Source: Desulfosporosinus sp.
GTDB lineage: Bacteria > Bacillota > Desulfitobacteriia > Desulfitobacteriales > Desulfitobacteriaceae
DNA: 5,121 nt
Assembly (NCBI GenBank): GCA_016278585.1
Contig: JADQBO010000077.1
Coordinates: 1-5,121 of the forward strand
Direction: 5' to 3'
Of this stretch, positions 1-5,121 are shown in pieces. The stretch's first letter is position 1. Each line of letters opens with the position of its first letter. The notes under the pieces are model-generated. The model did no database searches, was not told the DNA's origin, and saw only the letters and a list, made by a program, of their open reading frames with translations. The translations under genes and the position numbers were made by a program.

Positions 1-1
1 T

Positions 2-838
2 GCGGTTCTCGTTTTCTTTCTCTTATTGGGAGTATTAATAACGATCCGGCTTACAGGACTGGGGCGTATTTTTCCTAACCCTGTTGGGGCAGTCATGCAA
101 CGCGTTTTAAGCCCTTTAGAACAACCGATTCTTCAGATAGGGAACTCACTAAAGGATAATACGCGGGCCTTGTGGAACTTCACAGAGGTAGCGCGCCAAA
201 ACGAAGAACTTCTCAAGAAAGTTGACCAGCTTACAGGGGACAATTTAAAACTGAAAACTGAGATCTTGGCTGGTATGCGTTACAATGTACTTGATCAGGG
301 TCAGTTTCGTAGTCCAACCCTTGAAAAATATGAAAAAGTCGGGGCCAGCGTGGTAAGTCGTAATCCAACCACTTGGTATCGAACCTTAACCTTAAATCGT
401 GGAAGCAATGACGGAGTTGTCCATAATTCCCCAGTTATCGGCGAGTTGGGGCTTGTGGGAAAAGTGGTGTCTGTTTCACCGACTACCTCCGAAGTCCTGT
501 TGATCCTTGATGGGGCAGGGCAAGTAAGTGCACTGGTACGCGGCAGCACCGGTAACGGTACGTTTGGCATTGTGCAAGGGAACTATAAACGCGGTTCTCG
601 TCTGACCTCGGAGGGGAATTTACAAATGCTTTTTCGCAGAGAGGACAGCATCAATGTTGGAGACCTTGTACTAACCTCAGGGCTTGGGGGCGTCTACCCT
701 AAAGATATCCCGATTGGGCAAGTTAGAGAAATTGAGCTCGACCCTTCTGGTTTGCTCAAAACCGCGTATATTCGACCACTCGTCAACTTTGACTCCTTAG
801 AAGAGGCCTATATCGTTAAAATGGTGGAGGGAAAATAG
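2..838 (+). CDS. mreC: Rod shape-determining protein MreC, 5' end outside window
   Basis: MreC is a bitopic membrane protein of the elongasome. Its extracytoplasmic part binds PBP2 and MreD and helps couple MreB filaments to side-wall peptidoglycan synthesis. The frame is open from base 2 (278 residues visible), so the gene starts upstream. A TTG at 26 could be mistaken for the start, but the eight codons before it (AVLVFFLL) continue the hydrophobic membrane helix, residues 1-15 of the visible part. A polar, heptad-like stretch at about 50-90 (NEELLKKVDQL and onward) fits the MreC dimerising coiled coil. The two-barrel MreC domain follows at about 110-278, with recognisable blocks VVSRNPTTWYRTLTLNRGS, GLVGKVVSV, GDLVLTSGLGGVYPKDIPIG and a final LEEAYIV. 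Only the short cytoplasmic N-terminus and the start of the helix seem missing. It overlaps mreD by one base, so the two are probably translationally coupled. Confidence 0.95.
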   Translation, partial: AVLVFFLLLGVLITIRLTGLGRIFPNPVGAVMQRVLSPLEQPILQIGNSLKDNTRALWNFTEVARQNEELLKKVDQLTGDNLKLKTEILAGMRYNVLDQGQFRSPTLEKYEKVGASVVSRNPTTWYRTLTLNRGSNDGVVHNSPVIGELGLVGKVVSVSPTTSEVLLILDGAGQVSALVRGSTGNGTFGIVQGNYKRGSRLTSEGNLQMLFRREDSINVGDLVLTSGLGGVYPKDIPIGQVREIELDPSGLLKTAYIRPLVNFDSLEEAYIVKMVEGK

Positions 839-1344
839 TGCGTTATTTTTTAATCGCGGTTATGTTTCTCCTAAGCCTGATTTTACCGGGAACACTCTTT
901 CACTTTTGGTCTTGGTCAGGGATTAAACCGGATTTACTCATGCTCTTAACGATCTATATAGCTATGCATCACAGACTTGCGTCAGGCGTAATATGGGGAT
1001 TAGGTGCGGGCTTATTAGCAGACCTATATTTAGGTAGCTACATTGGAATGTATATGTTTACCCTCACAGTGGTTTCTTTTTTAAGCGTATGGTTAGCAGA
1101 GCGTTGGTATCGAGAAAATTTTCTTTTAACCACTTTAATGGTTTTTCTGGTCACCTCAGTCGGACAAATCTTGGTTGTCTTTTTAAGCTTAGGCGCTGGA
1201 CTTCATTGGTCCATAGGGGATATCGGCCGTTTGGTAATAGGCGTCTCCTTGTATAATGCTATCTTGGTACCGCTAACCTATCCCTGGATTCACCAGTCCT
1301 TCGTCCGCGGCTGGCTGCGGTATCGGCCCAGATATGAACGCTAA
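838..1344 (+). CDS. mreD: Rod shape-determining membrane protein MreD
   Basis: MreD is the small polytopic membrane subunit of the MreBCD elongasome, which stabilises the MreC-PBP2 complex. The 168 residues are the usual family length and are almost wholly hydrophobic, with about five or six membrane segments (roughly 3-24, 31-47, 50-66, 70-87, 95-119, 128-148). The family signature is clear: KPDLLMLLTIYIA at 30-42 followed by the glycine-rich GLGAGLLADLYLG at 54-66. The C-terminus is short, basic and probably cytoplasmic (RGWLRYRPRYER). The GTG start is chosen because GGAGGG at 826-831 sits six bases upstream and because its first base is the last base of the mreC stop (TAGTG). An internal ATG at codon 9 would cut into the first membrane helix. 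No promoter is visible before it, which agrees with cotranscription with mreC. Confidence 0.95.
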   Translation: MRYFLIAVMFLLSLILPGTLFHFWSWSGIKPDLLMLLTIYIAMHHRLASGVIWGLGAGLLADLYLGSYIGMYMFTLTVVSFLSVWLAERWYRENFLLTTLMVFLVTSVGQILVVFLSLGAGLHWSIGDIGRLVIGVSLYNAILVPLTYPWIHQSFVRGWLRYRPRYER

Positions 1345-1347
1345 GGT

Positions 1348-1382
1348 GCGAGGTACGAACCTCGCCTCGCGCTGTGCCTCGC
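1348..1382. repeat. GC-rich hairpin with repeated CTCGC units, mreD-PBP2 gap
   Basis: A perfect 7-bp inverted repeat, GCGAGGT (1348-1354) and ACCTCGC (1359-1365), encloses the loop ACGA. The right-arm pentamer CTCGC recurs at 1366-1370 and 1378-1382, so the left arm could pair with any of three partners. No T-run follows, so it does not look like an intrinsic terminator. It may be a small dispersed repeat or an mRNA-stability hairpin that tunes PBP2 relative to MreCD; that role is inference. Confidence 0.6.
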
Positions 1383-1395
1383 AAAAAAACGTATC

Positions 1396-1404
1396 GGAGA
1401 GGAG
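1396..1404 (+). promoter_or_regulatory. Strong ribosome binding site of the PBP2 gene
   Basis: GGAGAGGAG lies eight bases before the ATG at 1413 and fixes that start; an in-frame TGA at 1410-1412 directly before the ATG excludes any longer protein. The site is flanked by A7 (1383-1389) and T6 (1405-1410), which could form a weak A-U stem with the ribosome site in its loop, although such a stem would be marginal. Confidence 0.8.
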
Positions 1405-1412
1405 TTTTTTGA

Positions 1413-3506
1413 ATGGATGAGAGAGAACGAAAACCCTATACCTATCGACTTTTGGGCCTAAGCACTGTAGTCGTTCTTGTTTTTTTAATTCTAAGCTTTA
1501 ACCTCTGGCGTTTACAGATCGCCCAAGGTTCCTATTATGCTGCCATGGCGAAGGGAAATGCCATGAAGCTGGTCAAGGTGCCACCCACACGGGGAGATAT
1601 TATCGACAGAAACGGAAAGCTTTTAGTAACCAGTATTCCAGAGTTCGTGCTCCACTTAGATTGGATGGATTTACAACAAGCCAAAGGGAGTGAGTGGAAA
1701 GAGGTTGTCCTGCGCTTAGCAGACTATGTCAAGCCCTACTGGCCTAATTCCAATCAAACCGTCGATTCGATTGCGATGGATATTTTCTCAAATATTCAAA
1801 ATCACCAGTGGGAACGTTATCGACCCGTTATTATCCTGAATAAAGTCCCTCCCAGTCTCCAAGCAGCTATAGCCGAGCATCAGGAGGAGCTGCCCGGAGT
1901 AAGTGTCGAAGCGATTCCTGTTCGTTCATATCCTGAAAAAACCCTGGTCGGTCAGCTCTTGGGGTACGTCCGAGAAATCTCCGATGCGGAAATCACCCAG
2001 TTCAATAAAAATTCCGATGCTCAAGAGGCGGGTTTTGAGTACTCCCAGGGAGATATTGTCGGTAAAATAGGAGTGGAAAAAACCTATGATTTCTGGTTGC
2101 GAGGTAAAGAAGGCGTTCAACAAGTTGAAGTCGATAGCAACGCTCGTCCGGTTGCCAAACAAATAGTTCAAGCAGCAGAAGCTGGTAAGACGGTTCAACT
2201 GACGATTGACGCGGACTTGCAAAAGATTGTCGATGATACTCTCGATCAGGTGATACTGGATATTCAGAAGAAAAAACCCAATGCCCATGCCGGAGCAGCT
2301 GTTGTGATGGATGTCAATACTGGAAAAGTCCTTGCCATGTCCTCGCGACCGGGAATGGATCCCAACGACTTGATCGGAATAATTTCTGAGGAAACAGCGG
2401 ATAAGTATTGGCCACAAGACCCCAAACGCGCCTCAGAGGCTGCTTCTCTAAACAGGGTTATAACCGGGGTGTATCCCCCGGGATCTGTTTTTAAAATGGT
2501 GACAGCGATGTCGGCCTTGCAACTGGACTTAACAACGCCTAATGAAAGGATCGATGATAAATTATCCTCCTTAGGTAACCGCGCTTCTCAACAACAAGGA
2601 ATTTCGGAATGGGGCGGCAATTATTTCGGCATGGTCGATCTTTACCGAGCCCTGGCGAAATCTTCGAATATTTATTTTGAAATCATGGGGCGTCGAGTGT
2701 TTGATTCCAATCCGGAATTTATTGGTAAGGTCGCCCGTGAATTTGGCTTAGGTGTCGAAAGCGGAATTGATTTACCAGGAGAAGCTAAAGGAATCACACC
2801 TTCAGCGGAATGGAAGAAAGCCTATTTTGGTCCGACCTATGAGAGGTCTCGTGATAAAAAGCTAGCCGAGATTGAGACCAGTTATGAGAAAAAACTAGCC
2901 CAGGCCCCGGATGCAAAAGCTAAGCAGAAACTGCTAGCGCAGAAAGAGGCTGAGATTAAGCAGGTGGGCGTTTGGTACAAGCAAATGGTCAGCGAGTATA
3001 TTGACTGGAAGGTCTATGACAGTTATAACAATTCTATCGGGCAAGGCTATAATGCCTATACGCCCTTGCAATTAGCCAATTACGTCGCAACCATGGTAAA
3101 TGGTGGAAAGCGCTATCGACCCTATGTTGTCGATAAACTCTTAGATCCAATCACTGGGGAGACCGTTCAAAAATATGAACCTAAGGTCCTTAATACCGTC
3201 TCGATATCTCCTGAGGTTCTAGAACAGGTTAAACAAGGAATGCACGGCGTGACAACCGGAGAAGGAACTGCCAACTGGCTCTTCGCAGATGTGCCGGAAT
3301 TCTCTGGCGGAGGGAAAACGGGAACCGCCCAGATCGGGTCTAAAGATACCATTAGCGGTGATATATATAACGGGGTCTTTGTAGCCTTTGCTCCTTATGA
3401 TAACCCCCAGATTGCCTTCGCCGGGGTCGTTGAATTTGGAGGACACGGTGGAGATACAGCAGGTTTAGTCGCCAAGGCGGCTTTTAGGGAATATTTTGAC
3501 TGGTAG
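1413..3506 (+). CDS. mrdA: Penicillin-binding protein 2, elongasome transpeptidase
   Basis: This is a class B PBP, a membrane-anchored D,D-transpeptidase that cross-links new peptidoglycan outside the membrane and works with RodA and MreCD in side-wall growth. A short cytoplasmic tail is followed by one membrane helix at about 13-34. The dimerisation/pedestal domain covers about 57-245, with RGDIIDRNG at 60-68, RSYPEKTLVGQLLGYV at 171-186 and GKIGVEKTYDFWLRG at 217-231. The transpeptidase domain covers about 292-697. It has all three active-site motifs: SVFK at 358-361 (nucleophile Ser358), SSN at 417-419 and KTGT at 635-638. No PASTA domain is present, which argues against PBP2x or SpoVD. 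At 697 residues it is somewhat long, partly through a charged, helix-like insertion at about 474-531 before SIGQG (541-545). The placement after mreD supports the elongasome role over a septal one. Transcription ends at the hairpin 18 bases past the stop. Confidence 0.95.
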   Translation: MDERERKPYTYRLLGLSTVVVLVFLILSFNLWRLQIAQGSYYAAMAKGNAMKLVKVPPTRGDIIDRNGKLLVTSIPEFVLHLDWMDLQQAKGSEWKEVVLRLADYVKPYWPNSNQTVDSIAMDIFSNIQNHQWERYRPVIILNKVPPSLQAAIAEHQEELPGVSVEAIPVRSYPEKTLVGQLLGYVREISDAEITQFNKNSDAQEAGFEYSQGDIVGKIGVEKTYDFWLRGKEGVQQVEVDSNARPVAKQIVQAAEAGKTVQLTIDADLQKIVDDTLDQVILDIQKKKPNAHAGAAVVMDVNTGKVLAMSSRPGMDPNDLIGIISEETADKYWPQDPKRASEAASLNRVITGVYPPGSVFKMVTAMSALQLDLTTPNERIDDKLSSLGNRASQQQGISEWGGNYFGMVDLYRALAKSSNIYFEIMGRRVFDSNPEFIGKVAREFGLGVESGIDLPGEAKGITPSAEWKKAYFGPTYERSRDKKLAEIETSYEKKLAQAPDAKAKQKLLAQKEAEIKQVGVWYKQMVSEYIDWKVYDSYNNSIGQGYNAYTPLQLANYVATMVNGGKRYRPYVVDKLLDPITGETVQKYEPKVLNTVSISPEVLEQVKQGMHGVTTGEGTANWLFADVPEFSGGGKTGTAQIGSKDTISGDIYNGVFVAFAPYDNPQIAFAGVVEFGGHGGDTAGLVAKAAFREYFDW

Positions 3507-3523
3507 AACGCGAATGTAGGCTG

Positions 3524-3554
3524 AAAAACGAGGAAATTTGTCCTCGTTTTTTTT
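3524..3554 (+). terminator. Intrinsic terminator after the PBP2 gene
   Basis: A perfect 11-bp stem, AAAAACGAGGA (3524-3534) with TCCTCGTTTTT (3541-3551), closes a six-base loop AATTTG and runs into eight Ts (3547-3554). It begins 18 bases after the PBP2 stop. It should end the mreC-mreD-PBP2 transcript and implies that minC has its own promoter downstream, apart from any readthrough. Confidence 0.92.
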
Positions 3555-3637
3555 GTTTGGATAAAGGAAATTTGGATAGGCTTGTAGAATTTAAAGAAGA
3601 GCATTTATAGAAACTTAGCTGGCGCCCACACACACAC

Positions 3638-3736
3638 GAAGACACTGTCTTCGCACGGATTAGCCCTTCTTGCAGACACTGTCTTCGCACGGATTAGCCT
3701 TCTTGAAGACTGTCTTCGCACGGATTATGCTTCTTG
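3638..3736. repeat. Three tandem copies of a 31-36 bp hairpin-bearing repeat
   Basis: The core CTGTCTTCGCACGGATTA is identical in three copies at 3645-3662, 3679-3696 and 3710-3727, and each copy ends in TTCTTG (3667-3672, 3700-3705, 3731-3736). The period is 34 then 31 bases. Copy 1 opens with GAAGAC-ACT-GTCTTC (3638-3652), a 6-bp hairpin; copy 3 opens with GAAGAC-T-GTCTTC (3705-3717); copy 2 has GCAGAC on the left and pairs less well. Copies abut with no unique spacers, so this is not a CRISPR array. It could be a dispersed intergenic repeat, a structured 5' region or a multi-site protein target upstream of minC. Confidence 0.85.
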
Positions 3737-3764
3737 TTAGTTTTTGCGAAGGCGCCCGTTAAAG

Positions 3765-3790
3765 TTGCACTTATGCCACCAAATTATACT
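3765..3790 (+). promoter_or_regulatory. Weak promoter candidate for minC
   Basis: A good -10-like TATACT (3785-3790) lies 45 bases before the favoured minC start. The best -35-like hexamer, TTGCAC (3765-3770), is only 14 bases away, shorter than the usual 16-18. A promoter is expected here because a strong terminator separates minC from the PBP2 gene, but the precise site is uncertain. Confidence 0.3.
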
Positions 3791-3808
3791 TTTTTGACCG
3801 GTGGAATT

Positions 3809-3838
3809 ATGACAGCGATGGGGGATTGTGCAGGTTGA
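3809..3838 (+). other. Possible 9-codon leader ORF overlapping the minC start
   Basis: ATG at 3809 opens a nine-codon frame (MTAMGDCAG) whose TGA stop at 3836-3838 overlaps the TTG at 3835-3837 in a TTGA arrangement typical of translational coupling. A GGTGG at 3800-3804 lies four bases before its ATG, a weak and close ribosome site. The short length means chance is a strong alternative. Confidence 0.25.
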
Positions 3839-4518
3839 CACGGACAGAACATGTGGCACTCAAGGGGACCCGCGACGGATTGGTCTTATATCTTGATCCA
3901 ACGGCGGACTTTGGATTGCTAATGAGCGAACTCGATAATCTAATGGAAAATTCTGACCAATTTCTCCAAGGCGCGACCGTTCGGTGCTATGCAGGGAAAC
4001 GGGAATTTTCTGAGGATGAACACTCTGGCTTGGCAACCGTCCTAAACAAATATCGGTTGGAACTTGCCGGATGGTTGACTACGGAAGAAGTCTACCTCCC
4101 AAGCAAGGCGAAGCCCTACGTGACCGAGGAAAAAGATGCACGCCTAAGGGAAGAAGGGATGGTGGAAGGACACTGTCTTTTCGTGGAACGTACCCTTCGT
4201 TCCGGAAAGAGCGTGCAATTTGAGGGGCATGTTGTTGTGCTGGGTGACGTTAACCCGGGTGCAGAAATTATTGCAACCGGTAATATCGTTGTATTAGGTT
4301 CCCTAAGGGGAGTTGCCCATGCTGGAGCGACAGGTGATCGAAAGGCCTCAGTAAGCGCCTATCATTTGGCACCGACTCAATTGCGAATTGCGGATTTGGT
4401 AACGAGGGCACCGGATGATGGATCTGATGGACGCGGTCCGGAGATTGCCAAAATCAAAGATGACCAATTGATGGTAGAAGGGGCCAGTATGAATGGTTGG
4501 CGTAGCAAGGCCCGTTAA
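3835..4518 (+). CDS. minC: Septum site-determining protein MinC
   Basis: MinC blocks Z-ring assembly away from mid-cell by antagonising FtsZ polymers, and is brought to the membrane by MinD-ATP. From the TTG at 3835 it has 227 residues, the family's usual size. The N-terminal FtsZ-inhibiting domain is at about 6-95 (VALKGTRDGLVLYLDP at the start). A short charged linker at about 96-110 leads into the C-terminal beta-helix dimerisation and MinD-binding domain at about 111-190, with RSGK at 122-125 (the counterpart of the RSGQ motif known from E. coli MinC), HVVVLGDVNPGAEIIATGNI and VLGSLRGVAHAGATGD. The start is uncertain: in-frame choices are TTG 3826, TTG 3835 and GTG 3853. TTG 3835 is favoured because GGGGGA (3820-3825) lies nine bases upstream; a start at 3826 would place that sequence too close. 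It sits 328 bases after the PBP2 gene, past a terminator, and 156 bases before minD. Confidence 0.93.
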   Translation: MTRTEHVALKGTRDGLVLYLDPTADFGLLMSELDNLMENSDQFLQGATVRCYAGKREFSEDEHSGLATVLNKYRLELAGWLTTEEVYLPSKAKPYVTEEKDARLREEGMVEGHCLFVERTLRSGKSVQFEGHVVVLGDVNPGAEIIATGNIVVLGSLRGVAHAGATGDRKASVSAYHLAPTQLRIADLVTRAPDDGSDGRGPEIAKIKDDQLMVEGASMNGWRSKAR

Positions 4519-4525
4519 CGCGTTG

Positions 4526-4651
4526 TTCGATGTTCGTAGTTCGAGGTTCGAACTTTGAATTCGATTCTGCGAATCGAAGAACGGAATTAATCTTTAAGGC
4601 TTAAAATCTTCTGCGAACATTGTTCGCTTCGATTTCGAACATCGAAAATCG
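4526..4651. repeat. TTCGA-rich multi-hairpin element between minC and minD
   Basis: An 11-bp perfect inverted repeat, TTCGATGTTCG (4526-4536) and CGAACATCGAA (4636-4646), bounds a segment almost filled with smaller palindromes: GTTCGA/TCGAAC (4539-4553), TTCGATT/AATCGAA (4560-4578), TTTAAG/CTTAAA (4593-4605) and GCGAACA/TGTTCGC (4613-4627). A further hairpin, CGATTTCGA with TCGAAAATCG (4630-4651, one bulge), competes with the outer pairing. TTCGA occurs six times on this strand. No T-run follows any stem, so termination is not indicated. The layout resembles a REP-like or miniature non-coding element; it has no ORF. The minC-minD message would carry it, where it may affect stability or the MinC:MinD ratio. 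Confidence 0.8.
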
Positions 4652-4674
4652 ATAATGGAAAGGCAGGTCTAACT

Positions 4675-5121
4675 ATGGGAGAGGTAATCGTAGTAACTTC
4701 CGGAAAAGGGGGCGTAGGCAAGACGACCACATCCGCTAATATTGGCACAGGATTGGCTAGTAATGGTCACAAGGTCGTTCTTGTCGATACAGATATTGGG
4801 TTGCGTAACCTTGATGTTGTGTTGGGATTAGAAAATCGTATCGTCTACGACCTAGTGGATGTGACGAGCGGAAACTGTCGCTTGAAACAAGCTCTTATCA
4901 AAGATAAACGTTTCCCAAATCTCTTTTTGTTGCCAGCTGCACAGACTAAGGATAAAACAGCCGTCAGCCCTGAGCAAATGAGAACCTTAGCTGAGGAGCT
5001 TAAGGCGGAATTCGATTATGCGATCATTGACTGTCCGGCAGGAATTGAACAAGGGTTCCGCAATGCGATAGCCGGAGCAGACCGAGCGGTTGTCGTTTGC
5101 ACGCCTGAAGTTAGTGCAGTG
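4675..5121 (+). CDS. minD: Septum site-determining ATPase MinD, 3' end outside window
   Basis: MinD is a ParA/Mrp-type ATPase that dimerises with ATP on the membrane and recruits MinC to position division. The frame is open to the last base, giving 149 residues of the family's usual 260-270. The deviant Walker A loop is complete, SGKGGVGKTT at 9-18, with signature Lys11 and Lys16. The switch I region VDTDIGLRNLD is at 37-47 with Asp40, and Walker B is YAIIDCPAG at 115-123 with Asp119. The C-terminal amphipathic membrane-targeting helix lies outside the window. The ATG at 4675 is preceded by a modest ribosome site, AGGCAGG (4661-4667), seven bases upstream. minC lies 156 bases upstream with no terminator between, so cotranscription is likely even though the gap is unusually long and structured. 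Confidence 0.96.
   Translation, partial: MGEVIVVTSGKGGVGKTTTSANIGTGLASNGHKVVLVDTDIGLRNLDVVLGLENRIVYDLVDVTSGNCRLKQALIKDKRFPNLFLLPAAQTKDKTAVSPEQMRTLAEELKAEFDYAIIDCPAGIEQGFRNAIAGADRAVVVCTPEVSAV

Larger units (their letters stand above)
3555..3834. other. Gene-free gap between PBP2 terminator and minC
   Basis: About 280 bases without a convincing gene; the open frames here on the other strand are short and have no family features. The content is an AT-rich stretch (3555-3620), a GGCGCCC heptamer followed by a CA run (3621-3637), the three-copy repeat array (3638-3736), TGCGAAG at 3745-3751 that is complementary to CTTCGCA in the repeats, a second GGCGCCC (3751-3757), then an AT-rich segment leading to minC that should hold its promoter. 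The two heptamers bracket the array like a small inserted cassette. Confidence 0.7.

Noticed and set aside
26..28. TTG as the start codon of mreC
   Set aside because: The frame stays open to base 2 and the upstream codons extend the hydrophobic membrane helix, so this is an internal Leu codon of a gene cut by the window edge.
1926..2417. 163-codon open frame on the - strand inside the PBP2 gene
   Set aside because: It lies wholly within a gene with intact catalytic motifs, and its translation shows no recognisable domain; it is a shadow frame. The same applies to the short - strand frames at 301-570, 3167-3352, 3219-3446, 3395-3604 and 3484-3690.
3638..3736. Small CRISPR array
   Set aside because: The copies are directly adjacent with no unique spacers of 25-40 bases and the period varies; no cas gene is in view.
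3835..3840. TTGACA read as a -35 promoter box
   Set aside because: It falls at the minC start codon, and no -10-like hexamer follows at 16-18 bases; the match is probably coincidental.
4602..4607. TAAAAT as the -10 box of a separate minD promoter
   Set aside because: No -35-like hexamer lies at the right distance; 4579-4584 reads GAACGG. The TTGAAT at 4555-4560 is about 41 bases upstream, far too distant.
4613..4627. Terminator between minC and minD
   Set aside because: The stem GCGAACA/TGTTCGC has a one-base loop and no following T-run, as is true of the other stems in this gap.

Overview
The window is a cell-shape and division-site locus of a bacterium, with all genes on the + strand in the order mreC (5' end cut off), mreD, a class B penicillin-binding protein of the PBP2 type, minC, and minD (3' end cut off). 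This mre-pbp2-min order, purine-rich Shine-Dalgarno sites, GTG/TTG starts and a MinCD system whose MinC has the compact Gram-positive-type layout suggest a low-to-mid GC Firmicute of the class Clostridia. The protein sequences look closest to what I know of the Desulfitobacterium/Desulfosporosinus group (Peptococcaceae), but that placement is from memory and not searched.

Region 1 (1-3554) is the elongasome module. mreC and mreD overlap by one base (TAGTG). A 68-bp gap holding a GC-rich hairpin with repeated CTCGC units leads to the PBP2 gene, which ends in a clean intrinsic terminator at 3524-3554. MreC and MreD are the membrane scaffold that links cytoplasmic MreB to the PBP2 transpeptidase (normally working with RodA) for side-wall synthesis. 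PBP2 here carries all three transpeptidase motifs, and a charged, helix-like insertion of roughly 55-58 residues near the active-site domain.

Region 2 (3555-3834) has no convincing gene. It holds three tandem copies of a roughly 31-36 bp repeat, each opening with a small hairpin. The array lies between two GGCGCCC heptamers. A weak promoter candidate and a possible 9-codon leader ORF that touches the minC start codon follow it.

Region 3 (3835-5121) is the division-site module: minC (TTG start favoured) and minD, separated by 156 bp filled with a remarkable run of TTCGA-rich inverted repeats inside 11-bp terminal inverted repeats. MinD is the membrane-associated ATPase and MinC the FtsZ-polymerisation inhibitor it recruits; minE or divIVA is not in view.

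The genes are ordinary core genes. I see no new multi-gene system here. What stands out is non-coding: three different hairpin-rich repeat elements in three of the intergenic gaps, plus the insertion in PBP2.
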